Assembly: GCF_002844395.1 (NCBI RefSeq)
Contig: NZ_CP025197.1
Coordinates: forward strand, 2,976,001 to 3,040,000
Direction: 5' to 3'
Length of the DNA: 64,000 nucleotides
Origin: Acetivibrio saccincola
GTDB lineage: Bacteria > Bacillota > Clostridia > Acetivibrionales > Acetivibrionaceae
The notes under the pieces: model-generated
What the model saw: the letters and a program-made list of their open reading frames with translations, nothing else
Told to the model about the DNA's origin: nothing
Databases searched by the model: none
Translations under genes and position numbers: made by a program
Shown: positions 16,106-25,906 of the stretch, in pieces
Layout of the letters: each line of letters opens with the position of its first letter
Numbering within the stretch: position 1 is the stretch's first letter

Positions 16106-17985
16106 GGTTCTTTCCAGGGTTAATTGAATTAAATGACAATATATGATAAAATAAATGAAAATTAAACAAAAGAAAAGAGGATTATATTCCATGGATGAAT
16201 TTATTAAACAATTAGACCCAAACTTAGACTATATTAGTCATGAAATAAAAGATGGCAAATGCTATATAACAGTAACTTCCAATCGAAAAGAAGTAACATG
16301 CCCATTTTGTGGCTGGCCATCATCCAGAATACATTCCACATATAACAGAACCTTTCAGGACCTTCCAGTACAAGGTAATAAGGTATTTATTATTATACGT
16401 AACAGAAAATTTTTTTGTGATAATTCTGATTGTAATCATACTACCTTTGCAGAAAGGTTTGATTTTATCTCCTATAAAGCGAAGAAAACCCGCCGTCTTG
16501 AGGATGAAATTGTGCGACTATCAATAAATTGCAGTTCCATTACAGCATCAAAAATACTAAAGGAAAATGTTGTGGATATTGGTAAAAGTACAGTTTGTAA
16601 TCTTTTAAAAAAAAAGAAACACCGGTAATTGATAAAAAGACTATAACAGCTGTTTGTATTGATGATTTTGCTATTAAAAAGCGTAGAAGCTATGGAACAA
16701 TTATGGTAGACATTTTTACGCATCAAATACTTGATATGATTGACTCAAGGGATTATGAGACTGTTTGTGAGTGGTTAAAATCATATCCAAATCTTCGTAT
16801 AATATCAAGAGATGGGTCTGTCACCTATAATAATGCAATTACAGGTGCACACCCGGAAGCTTTACAAATAAGTGACCGTTTTCATTTGCTAAAGAATTTG
16901 ACTTCCTATGTAACAGAGTATCTAAAAAAGAGATTAAAACCGCAAGTTTCAATACAATCTGTCAGTCAGGAAATTAAAGAGGTAGAAACAATAAAACAGG
17001 CGAATGAGAACAGAAAACTCACATTGAAAGAAAAATATGAAAAGATAAAACAACTTTCATTAGAAGGAAGATGTAAGACAGAAATTTGCCGAAGCTTAAA
17101 TATGGATATACGAGCTTATGATAAATTAATAGCAATGACCCCTGAAGAAAGGGAAAAGTTGTTCCAGACAAAAAATATGATCATACATGAAGAAAAAGTA
17201 AAGCAAAAAATGGAACGTATAAATGAGGTGCGGGAGTTAAAGAGAATAGGTTTGAGTAATATAGAGATATCCAGACGTACCGGACTTGATAGAAAAACAG
17301 TTAGAAGATATCTTGATGAAAACTTTAATCCGGTTCATGCTTCCTATGGCAAAAAGAGAAATGGGAAACTGACACCATATATAAAAACGATTGACGAATA
17401 CCTTGAGAGAGGAATGATGGGTTCATATATTGTGGAAAAGATACATGAAATGGGATATGATGGTTCGTCATCAACTGTGCGGCATTATATGACAGACTGG
17501 AAGAAACGGAGAAAAAAATATTACGATAGAAGTAGAGAAGATGGGACAAAAACAGAAATAATAAAAAGAGAAAATATATTTAAGCTATTGTACCACCCAA
17601 TAGAAAAAGTAAAAATAATCAGTGAGAAACAATTTGAAATGATATGCAAAGAATATCCGTTTTTTGAAAAAATATATAAAATAACATGGGAATTTAAGGA
17701 TATGCTAACTAATAAAAATATTGAAGCCTTCGATAAATGGATAGAGCGGGCTAAAAATCTAAACATACCGGAAATAAACAGTTTTATAAATGGAGTTGAA
17801 CGAGATATGGAGGCTGTAAGGAATGCGATAAAATATGAATATAGTAATGGGCTTGTAGAAGGGTGTATTAATAAACTAAAGGTAATAAAACGAATTATGT
17901 ATGGCCGTTGTAGTTTTGAAACATTAAAAACCAAAATTCTCCAGCTTGAAAAAATGAGGTTATTCAACTAACTATGGAAAGAACC
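16106..17985 (+). mobile_element. ISL3-family insertion sequence
   Basis: Imperfect terminal inverted repeats: GGTTCTTTCCAGGGTTAATT from 16106 and, as reverse complement, GGTTCTTTCCATAGTTAGTT from 17985. One transposase gene in between. No 8-bp target duplication is visible (flanks TAATAATT and AGAAATTT), so the right flank has probably been rearranged; the second IS21 element begins about 16 bp further on. Confidence 0.85.
16191..17971 (+). CDS. ISL3 transposase, split by a -1 frameshift at a slippery A run
   Basis: Starts at ATG 16191 behind AGAGG. N-terminal zinc finger (CPFCGWPSSRIH, then CDNSDCNHTTFAERF) and helix-turn-helix, then the DDE core: CIDDFAIKKR (D), LQISDRFHLLKNL (D) and SNGLVEGCINKLKVIKRIMYGR (E). 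The first frame stops at 16628; the catalytic part is in the -1 frame. The join is at nine A followed by G (16607-16616), read in frame as A-AAA-AAG, the classical -1 slippery heptamer. Either programmed or transcriptional slippage makes full-length protein, or the gene is inactivated. Most ISL3 transposases are one frame. Confidence 0.8.
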
Positions 17986-18072
17986 AGAAATTTCCTCACT
18001 TTTGCAAAAATTTTTCCCCAGGCACCGGTGGGGAAATTTTATGTCAACCCCAGCAACTTTGGCAGCAAAATC

Positions 18073-18798
18073 TCATATGTTTAGTGCTGATTCCCGTAGC
18101 CTGTTGCTTTGACCGGGAAACAGCAGCAGGTGGCAGTGGTGGAGTAGCCGGTCGATGATAGCTCCAGTCATCTGCTCGTCATAGAACACATTTACCCATC
18201 TTGAAAACTCTATATTGGTATTGATAATTACCGATTTACGCTCATAACACTCTGATATTACTTCAAACAAAAGCTGCGCACCTACACGGTCAAGAGGGAC
18301 ATAACCCCACTCATCACAGATCAATAGATCGGCCTTATTAAGTGTTTTTAGAAAAGCAGATAAACTCCCGGCTTTCTTTTGCTCCGCCAACTTGTTCACA
18401 AGGGCTGATGTCCTGAAAAACCTAACCTCTAAACCCTTCTTACACGCTTCCACTCCTAAGGCTATGGAAAGATGCGTCTTCCCGGTTCCAACGTTGCCAT
18501 ACATGACAATGTTGGTCTTGTTTGCGATAAATTCACATTCTTTAAGGTATTCCGGAGTAACACCGCTGGGAAGAGTTACTTCATCAAACCTAAAGCTTTC
18601 AAAGGTCTTTATGGTATAAAAACCAGCCTTTTTTAGCAACTTATCCCTCCTTGCTTTTTCACGGTGTGTTATCTCCGCTTGAAGAAGTTTAAGCAGATAC
18701 TCCTGATGGCTGTCTGCCTGGATCTTCACCGACATTTCCACGATGTTTTTGCTTAAACGAAGCCTCTTACAGCAAGAAGCAATATCATACTCTAACAT
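18073..18798 (-). CDS. istB: IS21 transposition ATPase IstB (element 2)
   Basis: 241 residues from the ATG at 18798, overlapping the istA stop by 7 nt. Walker A GNVGTGKTHLS, Walker B LLICDEWGYVPLD, then INTNIEFSRWVNVFYDEQMTGAIIDRLLHH, typical for IstB. ATPase partner in transposition. Intact, with no damage seen. Confidence 0.94.
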   Translation of the reverse strand: MLEYDIASCCKRLRLSKNIVEMSVKIQADSHQEYLLKLLQAEITHREKARRDKLLKKAGFYTIKTFESFRFDEVTLPSGVTPEYLKECEFIANKTNIVMYGNVGTGKTHLSIALGVEACKKGLEVRFFRTSALVNKLAEQKKAGSLSAFLKTLNKADLLICDEWGYVPLDRVGAQLLFEVISECYERKSVIINTNIEFSRWVNVFYDEQMTGAIIDRLLHHCHLLLFPGQSNRLRESALNI

Positions 18799-20318
18799 CC
18801 CTTTACACCTGCCTTCCCAAGACATTTGTCATAGGCTATAAAGTTAGGCTCGTACCTTTTTAGATTTGGTATATGTTCAGGCAGACGCACTGGTTCAAGC
18901 TGCAGTGCTTTTTCATGCAGCCGGCTGTGTAGATTTATTAAACTATCTACATCAGTAACTCCATAGGATAGTGCAGCACGAATGGTCTCAACCGCTTTTT
19001 CAAAGCTGCTCCTTTGTGTCAGGTCGGCAATTGTTCTTAACACTTTCCCTTTTTCTTGCTTGCTTAAATCCTCCATATACTCTTTTATGGGCTGCGGCAA
19101 CATATGATAAACACCTGTGTATTTCAACGCGCCCGGCCTTCGTGCCAACAGATTAAGATACGGCAACCACTGCATGCTTTGTTGCTTATAGTTACCGTAG
19201 AGCCTTTCATGACGCACTATCTCCCGATAGCTTTCATCAAGCACTGTTACATGAAAGGCAGTCAGCCTGACCAGTACATATTTGTTTGCGAATTTAGGCG
19301 CTGAGGAATATTCGTGCAGGCCTTTGTTGAGCAAAAATTTGCCATATCCGTTTGTCTTCACTGTTATGTATTTGCTTGTATCAAAAGCTGTTTTGGGCAG
19401 TTCCAGAAGGGCTGTTTTATCGTCTCTGTATAGCTCTTCGATCGTCCCGTTCTTTCGGTAATGCGTCCTTTTGGCATCTTCTTCACACCTTCTCAGGAGT
19501 TCTTCATTGAATTCACTGATGTCTTCAAAACGTGGTACCGGTACCAGCATGTTTCTCCTATGATAGCCAACCTTGTTCTCCACATTGCCTTTTTCATGTC
19601 CGGCATCTACATTACAGAAGGCCGCTTCGAAACGGTAATGTTCCATGAAACGCATGAAGTCATCTGTCAGATTCCTGCCTCCGCCTTTTATTACCTTAGC
19701 TACTATGGTGCTGGCATTATCAAACCATATCCTTGGCGGCACTCCTCCTATGTGCTCAAATATTGCCTTCAAACCCTCGAACAGGCATTCTTGGTTCTCT
19801 CCTTTGAATAGCTGAGTATATCCCTTGTTGCTGTGTGGAAATGATAAAGTCAGACTTTTCCCTCTGTAGTGCCTGCCATTTTCATAAAAGTCAGCATCGC
19901 CAAAGTCTGCCTGAGCCTCACCAGGTGTATGCTTTAATGGCAGAAATCCTTCTTTTGCGCTGAATATCTCTTTTTTCTTTACAGCTACATATCCCGCTAC
20001 AGTCCTGTAGGAACAGTTGAAGCCTTCTCCGTACTTTTCCACCAGCCGGTCGTATATTCGTTTTGCTGTGTGTCTTTGCTTGCGCCTGGCCTTTTTATCC
20101 TCGTTTAGCCATGTGTCAATGTCATCCTTGTATGGATTAAGTTTCGGAAAGGCTGTTTCCTTCTTCACTTTCGGTGGCTTCTGGTTCCAGTCCACTTTGT
20201 CAAGATATGCTCTCACCGTTTTGCGATCATGGCCGGTTTCTCTGGCTATCTGGCTGATATTTTTCCCTTCCTCAAAATACATTTTTCTGATATCCTTGAT
20301 TTGGGTCATTGATAGCAT
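18792..20318 (-). CDS. istA: IS21 transposase IstA (element 2)
   Basis: About 509 residues. N-terminal resolvase-like helix-turn-helix (KNISQIARETGHDRKTVRAYL), DDE core with EAQADFGDADFY (D), PRIWFDNASTIV (D) and HEKGNVENKVGYHRRN (E). The start at 20318 has AAGGAGG upstream; an ATG nine bases later is an alternative. Intact. Confidence 0.93.
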   Translation of the reverse strand: MLSMTQIKDIRKMYFEEGKNISQIARETGHDRKTVRAYLDKVDWNQKPPKVKKETAFPKLNPYKDDIDTWLNEDKKARRKQRHTAKRIYDRLVEKYGEGFNCSYRTVAGYVAVKKKEIFSAKEGFLPLKHTPGEAQADFGDADFYENGRHYRGKSLTLSFPHSNKGYTQLFKGENQECLFEGLKAIFEHIGGVPPRIWFDNASTIVAKVIKGGGRNLTDDFMRFMEHYRFEAAFCNVDAGHEKGNVENKVGYHRRNMLVPVPRFEDISEFNEELLRRCEEDAKRTHYRKNGTIEELYRDDKTALLELPKTAFDTSKYITVKTNGYGKFLLNKGLHEYSSAPKFANKYVLVRLTAFHVTVLDESYREIVRHERLYGNYKQQSMQWLPYLNLLARRPGALKYTGVYHMLPQPIKEYMEDLSKQEKGKVLRTIADLTQRSSFEKAVETIRAALSYGVTDVDSLINLHSRLHEKALQLEPVRLPEHIPNLKRYEPNFIAYDKCLGKAGVKGC

Positions 20319-20446
20319 CCTCCAATCCTCCTTGTAACTGATTTGGTCGATCAATCACAAGGATATTATGTTGGTGTGGTGCCTTCAATGGCCTTTTGCA
20401 ATTATGAGGAAATCATCGTTGCAAAACTGGGGAAATTTTTTTGCAA

Positions 20447-20858
20447 CTTCGTCCGTTTTTATTATGCAATAAATATTTGAATCGCGAGATACGTAGACGG
20501 ACTAATGTTGTAGGCATTTTTCCTAGCATGGACTCGTACATCAGGCTGGTTACCACGTACTTAATAGAATATGCTGAAGACTGGTCATCAGGCCGCTGCT
20601 ATATAAAGCCAGAAACTATCCAGTTAACACAAGAGGACCGAATGGCTGCCTGATTTTGGGGCGCTGCCCCAAGCCCCATCCTCGCCGGAAGGCAGGTGGT
20701 TTGTATCTAATCACTCAAAAAGGGTGATTTTGAGTTCTGCGGGACTCAAGGGACAAGATGAATTCGCCTCGTTCGCCCTTGATTCACAATCACAATTAGT
20801 CACTTACCATTACGGATTTTTTTTAGATGGTTTTTGCGAACATTACTTGACACTAACC
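20447..20858 (+). pseudogene. 3' remnant of an IS256-family element
   Basis: The first 207 bases encode the end of a mutator-type transposase: KYLNREIRRRTNVVGIFPS, then YIRLVTTYLIEYAEDW, stop at 20653. The non-coding right end follows, finishing near CATTACTTGACACTAACC (20841-20858), which resembles an IS256-type terminal repeat. Everything upstream is missing; the IS21 element 2 end abuts it, so IS21 probably inserted into it and the other half was lost. Confidence 0.75.
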
Positions 20859-20913
20859 CTCCCTCCCCCTTAAACCACATACTTTAACACCTAAGTTGTA
20901 TAAGATTAGATAT

Positions 20914-20949
20914 AAAAAAGACAGCTTATTTATGTTATCCAAGCTGTCC
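20914..20949 (-). terminator. Intrinsic terminator of the polysaccharide operon
   Basis: Minus strand GACAGCTT...AAGCTGTC, 8-bp perfect stem, 13-nt loop, then six T. Located 60 bases after the vanZ-like stop, ending the whole operon. Confidence 0.85.
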
Positions 20950-21008
20950 ATGTTAATATTGACCTATCATCCAAAAACATAAATTCAATGTTTTTCTTTT
21001 TTATCTAA

Positions 21009-21470
21009 TTATTCAACTTTTCTGTAATAAATTCTTCCAATACTACTGAGCCATTTATACCCTAATATCCCAATAACAGCCCCAGCACTATCAATCATTA
21101 CATCCTTAACCTGTCCACCTCTTCCAGTGACAAATAACTGATGCACCTCATCACTAATAGCATATAGTATGCATATTAGTATCGCTAAGCCAATACCTTT
21201 AAATCCATATATATCACTACTGCTTAACCCATTTATCATTAGAATCCCAAGAACTAAATAGGCGAAAAAATGTGCACTCTTTCGTATTATATGATTGAAT
21301 CTTCCCATGTTAAACTTAATATCAGGAGCAACTTTTTCTACCATTACCACTATTTTTTCAGTTATTCCTGTACTCAATCTATTAGATTCAATAGCTGGTT
21401 GATGTGATAGATAAAATATCAAAGCCATCCAAAGTACCACTAATACCCAAGAAAGTATTTTTCTTTTCAT
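21009..21470 (-). CDS. VanZ-like membrane protein
   Basis: 154 residues, four predicted membrane segments. Family marks: WMALIFYLSHQPA near the start, KSAHFFAYLVLGILM in the middle and SDEVHQLFVTGRGGQVKDVMIDSAGAVIG towards the end (conserved D-E-x-H-Q and D-x-x-D-x-x-G). VanZ proteins are known from teicoplanin resistance, but chromosomal relatives like this one have envelope roles that are not defined. Last gene of the polysaccharide operon, 95 bases after galE. Start taken at MKRKILSW. Confidence 0.85.
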   Translation of the reverse strand: MKRKILSWVLVVLWMALIFYLSHQPAIESNRLSTGITEKIVVMVEKVAPDIKFNMGRFNHIIRKSAHFFAYLVLGILMINGLSSSDIYGFKGIGLAILICILYAISDEVHQLFVTGRGGQVKDVMIDSAGAVIGILGYKWLSSIGRIYYRKVE

Positions 21471-21564
21471 ATATTTAATAACCACCAATCAATTTACCAA
21501 CCATACCATTTTTTACTGGCTTATTTACTGCTATTCTAACTATCCTATTGACTTTTAACAAATT

Positions 21565-22572
21565 TTAATATCCCTGAGGATTTAACTTCTGCCATCTCCA
21601 TGCATCCCTACACATATCTTCTAGGTTTTTTTCTACTTTCCAGCCTAACTCATTATAAGCTTTAGTAGGATCAGCATAACATATAGCAATATCACCAGGT
21701 CTTCTATTTGTTATTTTATAAGGTATCTTAATACCTGTAGCCTTTTCAAAGCTCTTAACTACGTCGAGAACACTATAACCAATACCTGTTCCTAAGTTAT
21801 ATGTATCTATACCTGTAGTATCTAAGATCTTATTAAGAGCCTTTAAATGCCCTTTAGCTAAATCTACTACATGAATATAGTCTCTTACTCCAGTTCCATC
21901 ATGAGTATCATAATCATTACCAAAGATATTAAGTTTGTCCATTTTACCAATAGCAACTTGAGTAATATAGGGCATTAAATTATTAGGTATACCATTTGGG
22001 TCCTCGCCTATTTTCCCACTTTCATGAGCACCGATAGGATTAAAATACCTTAGTATAGATACACTCCATTCTTTATCAGAAATATATATATCTCTTAAAA
22101 TCTGTTCTATCATTAGTTTAGTCCAGCCATAGGGATTAGTTGCACTAAGAGGTAAATCTTCCGTTAATGGAGATTTATTATTCATTCCATATACAGTAGC
22201 TGAAGAACTAAATACTATCTTTTTTACATTGTGTTTTTTCATTACTTCACAAAGTATAAGAGTTCCGGTAATATTGTTATGATAATAGCTAATAGGAAGT
22301 TCAACTGACTCTCCTACAGCCTTAAGACCAGCAAAATGAATTACAGCTTCTATTTCATTTTCATTAAATACTTCTTCAAGTTTTTCTTTATTTAATATGT
22401 CGACATTATAGAATTTCAATGACTTTCCCGTTATTTCTTGTATACGTTTTAGAGATTCAGGTTTACTATTAGAAAGGTTGTCCACTACAACAACATCATA
22501 ACCTGTATTTAACAACTCTACACAGGTATGACTTCCAATATAACCTGCACCTCCTGTAATTAATATAGACAT
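21565..22572 (-). CDS. galE: UDP-glucose 4-epimerase
   Basis: 335 residues. Interconverts UDP-glucose and UDP-galactose with tightly bound NAD, supplying galactose-type precursors for the polymer. Rossmann motif [10 protein letters not shown] at the start, SSATVYG (catalytic Ser/Thr), [10 protein letters not shown] (YxxxK), YFNPIGAH and [14 protein letters not shown], all as in GalE. Full length. The start at 22572 gives a ten-base distance to GGGGG; the ATG six bases earlier would be too close. Confidence 0.95.
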   Translation of the reverse strand: MSILITGGAGYIGSHTCVELLNTGYDVVVVDNLSNSKPESLKRIQEITGKSLKFYNVDILNKEKLEEVFNENEIEAVIHFAGLKAVGESVELPISYYHNNITGTLILCEVMKKHNVKKIVFSSSATVYGMNNKSPLTEDLPLSATNPYGWTKLMIEQILRDIYISDKEWSVSILRYFNPIGAHESGKIGEDPNGIPNNLMPYITQVAIGKMDKLNIFGNDYDTHDGTGVRDYIHVVDLAKGHLKALNKILDTTGIDTYNLGTGIGYSVLDVVKSFEKATGIKIPYKITNRRPGDIAICYADPTKAYNELGWKVEKNLEDMCRDAWRWQKLNPQGY

Positions 22573-22619
22573 ATGCATAAATCCCCCATTTTAAATTGGT
22601 TTATTAACTCAATTTTCAC

Positions 22620-23108
22620 TTAAGAAATTACACTAACTACTCCATGACTTAATAACATTATTATAATACCAGCTATTGCATTACCCATAAGTATTGCAGG
22701 AAAAGCCCATTTAAATCTCATATCCATCAATGCTGCAATTAAGCTTCCGCTCCATACTCCTGTTCCTGGAAGAGGTATAGCTACTATAAGTATAAGTCCC
22801 CATACACCATATTTCTGTATCTTTCCACTATTATTATTCATAGATCTATCAGTTAATTTATTTACTAATTTTTTAAAAGTTCTTGTAGCCTTTAAATAAT
22901 TAAAAATAGGCCTAATGGTAAATAAAATAAAAGGTACAGGTATCATACTACCTATAAAAGCTATAATAGTAGCATGAATAGGAGATAATCCTAAAGATAT
23001 GCCTACTGGGATTGCTCCTCTAAGCTCTATGATAGGTAATGCTGCTGTTAGCATTACTGTAAACTCTATTGATAAAAAATTTAGTAGTTGTTGTAATAGT
23101 GTTTCCAT
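22620..23108 (-). CDS. Small multidrug-export family (COG2426) membrane protein
   Basis: 162 residues, about four membrane helices. Recognised by LPIIELRGAIPVGISLGL near the N-terminus, MIPVPFILFTIRPIF and VAIPLPGTGVWSGSLIAALM. It is named as an export protein in databases, but the transport substrate is not established; it is related to the DedA/SNARE-associated fold. A surprising member of a polysaccharide operon, sitting between the FrhB-like gene and galE. Confidence 0.8.
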   Translation of the reverse strand: METLLQQLLNFLSIEFTVMLTAALPIIELRGAIPVGISLGLSPIHATIIAFIGSMIPVPFILFTIRPIFNYLKATRTFKKLVNKLTDRSMNNNSGKIQKYGVWGLILIVAIPLPGTGVWSGSLIAALMDMRFKWAFPAILMGNAIAGIIIMLLSHGVVSVIS

Positions 23109-23145
23109 TTGCTTCCCCTTTTTGCATTTGAATTTCTTATTAAGA

Positions 23146-24345
23146 TTAATTTTTCCTTAAAATAGATTTAACTAAATTAAGAGTCCCTGTTTTCTTTAAT
23201 ATAAAAATACCTATTGTAATGATCTTTCTCTTAACTCTAATTGATAATTTATCAGCACAATATTTTTTTACTAACTTATCAAAATCCAACTCATCTAATT
23301 CTTCAAAGAAATTCTCCCTATTTGGATTAAGCTTTACAGATTTAATAGCTGCTGAGTTAAAAGATACAGCTTGATGAATATCTACTAATTTATATATCAT
23401 TTTATCTTTAACCTTTTCTATCATGGCTTGTCCTTTTGGGCTATTTACAAATATTAAAGATGTACCCTTGTCATCATCCATTTCTGGTAATATCCTTTGA
23501 ATACCCCAGAAATCTGCCATTGTAATATCACTTTCTCTATTCAATGTCTTAAATTCGCAAGCATAGCATGAAGGCCTTAGGCATACATCTTTTAAAAATG
23601 CTCTCATGTAAAAATCGTTTCTAAGATTGTCACGATACTCTGTATTGTTCTCAAATAAGAATGATACAGAGTATCTCTTCCAGCCTTCATCCTTAAGTCT
23701 GAAAGAGATTCTCTGGACCTTAGAACCAGATTTTCTTTCTCTGAAATCAACATATTTTCTCCATACTTTAGGGGATGGCACTCCATGACAAATGTTGTCC
23801 ATACAAAAAAGATTATTATAGTCTTTTCCTATATATGATTTTAACCCTGCTATTTGGCAAGGCGTACCTGTAAATAGTACCTCTCTTCCTTGGTCTAAAA
23901 AATCTTTTGCTTGTTTAAAAGTATCTCCTATCTTACTTTGAACATATTTTGATCCTCTAAACCGATCTAGTTCGCCGTAGGATTCTACATAACTATGTGC
24001 TACATTGAAATCTTCATCAAATCCTACACCAAAAACAACACCGCCTCTATTAATAATTTCTTCTGCTACTAGGGTAAAAATACCACCAGAAGAACTATTA
24101 ATTCTTATATTTTCATCTTTATTATAGCATGCATATGCCATTGGTTCATTTTCAACAATAGTTTTATTTAAAATTGGACAAACCCTTATACACTGTTCAC
24201 ACTTTATACATTCATTAGAATCAACTTTTGGATACCAAAAACCCTCATAGTCGTTTTCCATTTCTATGCAATTTTTTGGACAAATATTAAAACAAGCATA
24301 ACAGCCCGTACAATCTATTTTTTGTTTTATTTCTAGGTCAATCAT
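23146..24345 (-). CDS. F420 hydrogenase/dehydrogenase beta-subunit-like iron-sulfur protein
   Basis: About 399 residues. Two 4Fe-4S clusters at the N-terminus (CTGCYACFNICPKNC and CIKCEQCIRVCPI), then the FrhB domains with SSSGGIFTLVAEEII, FTGTPCQIAGLKSYIG and ADFWGIQ. F420 itself is not expected in Clostridia. This subfamily recurs in polysaccharide loci next to pyruvyl transferases, where a redox step on a sugar or ligand is likely but unproven. Here it lies one gene away from the pyruvyl transferase. The start MIDLEI follows AAGGATG at a good distance. Confidence 0.85.
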   Translation of the reverse strand: MIDLEIKQKIDCTGCYACFNICPKNCIEMENDYEGFWYPKVDSNECIKCEQCIRVCPILNKTIVENEPMAYACYNKDENIRINSSSGGIFTLVAEEIINRGGVVFGVGFDEDFNVAHSYVESYGELDRFRGSKYVQSKIGDTFKQAKDFLDQGREVLFTGTPCQIAGLKSYIGKDYNNLFCMDNICHGVPSPKVWRKYVDFRERKSGSKVQRISFRLKDEGWKRYSVSFLFENNTEYRDNLRNDFYMRAFLKDVCLRPSCYACEFKTLNRESDITMADFWGIQRILPEMDDDKGTSLIFVNSPKGQAMIEKVKDKMIYKLVDIHQAVSFNSAAIKSVKLNPNRENFFEELDELDFDKLVKKYCADKLSIRVKRKIITIGIFILKKTGTLNLVKSILRKN

Positions 24346-24371
24346 ATTACTCATCCTTTTTATATAAAATT

Positions 24372-25904
24372 TTATTTGATAGACAAAGCTAACTTTTTAA
24401 TTATTTTAATTAGCGGTTTACGTATCAGGTTTTTTTCATAATTGTTCATACCTAAAAACCATATAGAAAGTATATATACCACTACATAAATTAAACCATA
24501 TGTTAAGAATTTAAGAACATTATATAAATCTATAAATATATACATCAATATACCAACAAAAATTGGTGGGAAAAGTGCCTTGATTAATTTAAATATTTCT
24601 CTCCAAAAGTATTTCATGTTTAACCCAACTCTATTATGATAATACAAATTCATTATCAATATATTTCCTACAATTAAAGATATAGCAGTACCAGTTGCTG
24701 CTCCTATGCCACCATAAACTTTAGCCAAAGGAACACTTAAAATAAGGTTACCAACAGCTACAAAAAAGTATAACCACGATCTAAATTGATGCATGTTTTT
24801 TGCCCTTTGTATTTCAATGCCTAAATTTTGAATTAATGCAATTGTAACTGGAACAATTAATAGCAGTGTTATTGGATATGCTTCACTATAATTAGTTCCA
24901 GCCCACATATTTATAAATGGTTGTCCAAAAAAAATAAAACCAGTACATATTAGAGCTAATAAAATAAATTGAATACGCCCTACTTTAGTAAACAGAATTG
25001 TTAATTCTCGATTGTCGTTATTAGCAGCTACCATTCGATTAACTCTTGGTATAAAAACACTAGAGATGGCACTTGATAAAGATGTATAGTAGTTATTTAA
25101 CTGGGCTGCTAATCCATATATAGCTACAGAAACCGTTCCTCTATATCTTCCTAATATAAATTTATCTAAGTTCCAATTAATTTGATCTACAATCATATTT
25201 ATAAAAATATATGATGAAAAAATAGTCATTTCTTTCATTAAACCAAAGTTAAATTCACTAAATGAAAATTTTATCTTTAATTTTTTTAAACAAAAAATTA
25301 TGTTAACTATTTCAACTGTAATGGTTAATATTGTTGTAACTACTACCATCCCAATAGATTTATATCCCATTAATAATACTGGTAACATTATAAATGGACT
25401 CAAAACTGTCTTTATCATCTGGACTATTTTCTGAAATACATATTGTTCATTAGCTGTAATATATGAGTTGAATACACTTGCTGGAAAGGAAGTTGATAAA
25501 TTAAATACCATTATGGCCATTAATATTTTTGCTTTAGATAATTCATTTGCTGTAAGCTTGTCACCAAAAATAAGCTCTGTATTCAATACAAGAACCATTC
25601 CTGCTAACATTGCAACTAAACCGATAATTGTAAAAACTGTCAAAAACATTCCATTTAACTTTGCTATATTCTCTTCGTCATTTTCAACTCTGTACCTAGA
25701 GTAATATCTCATATATGCGCTTCCAAATCCAAAGTTAAGTAGACCTAAATAACTTACAACTGAAGAAACTAAATTATATAGTCCATATTCACTTTGTCCT
25801 AGTAGTCTTAACATTATTGGGGTATATAATATTGAAATAATATACCCCAATCCCATAGATACATAAGATAAAAGAGCTCCAGCTTTTAATTGATTAATTT
25901 TCAT
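24372..25904 (-). CDS. Polysaccharide flippase, Wzx/PST family
   Basis: 510 residues, 12-14 hydrophobic segments over the whole length. The opening AGALLSYVSMGLGYIISILYTPIMLRLLG followed by SEYGLYNLVSSVVSYLGLLNFG is typical of the oligosaccharide flippase family. It moves the undecaprenyl-linked repeat unit across the membrane. Two bases separate it from the pyruvyl transferase gene upstream, so they are translated together. Intact. Confidence 0.92.
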   Translation of the reverse strand: MKINQLKAGALLSYVSMGLGYIISILYTPIMLRLLGQSEYGLYNLVSSVVSYLGLLNFGFGSAYMRYYSRYRVENDEENIAKLNGMFLTVFTIIGLVAMLAGMVLVLNTELIFGDKLTANELSKAKILMAIMVFNLSTSFPASVFNSYITANEQYVFQKIVQMIKTVLSPFIMLPVLLMGYKSIGMVVVTTILTITVEIVNIIFCLKKLKIKFSFSEFNFGLMKEMTIFSSYIFINMIVDQINWNLDKFILGRYRGTVSVAIYGLAAQLNNYYTSLSSAISSVFIPRVNRMVAANNDNRELTILFTKVGRIQFILLALICTGFIFFGQPFINMWAGTNYSEAYPITLLLIVPVTIALIQNLGIEIQRAKNMHQFRSWLYFFVAVGNLILSVPLAKVYGGIGAATGTAISLIVGNILIMNLYYHNRVGLNMKYFWREIFKLIKALFPPIFVGILMYIFIDLYNVLKFLTYGLIYVVVYILSIWFLGMNNYEKNLIRKPLIKIIKKLALSIK

Positions 25905-25906
25905 AT

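Larger units (their letters stand above)
18002..20446 (-). mobile_element. IS21-family element 2
   Basis: istAB pair between inverted ends: TTGCAAAAATTTTTCCCCAG at 18002-18021 and its counterpart at 20427-20446 (reverse complement TTGCAAAAAAATTTCCCCAG). Further GGGGAAAT-type repeats lie inside both ends, as usual for IS21. Different from element 1 in sequence and termini. It is abutted by the ISL3 element on the left and an IS256 fragment on the right; no clear target duplication was found. Confidence 0.82.

Noticed and set aside
18002-20446. Precise target-site duplication of IS21 element 2
   Set aside because: Flanks CACTT and CTTCG do not match; the neighbouring ISL3 and IS256 remnants show that the flanks were rearranged.
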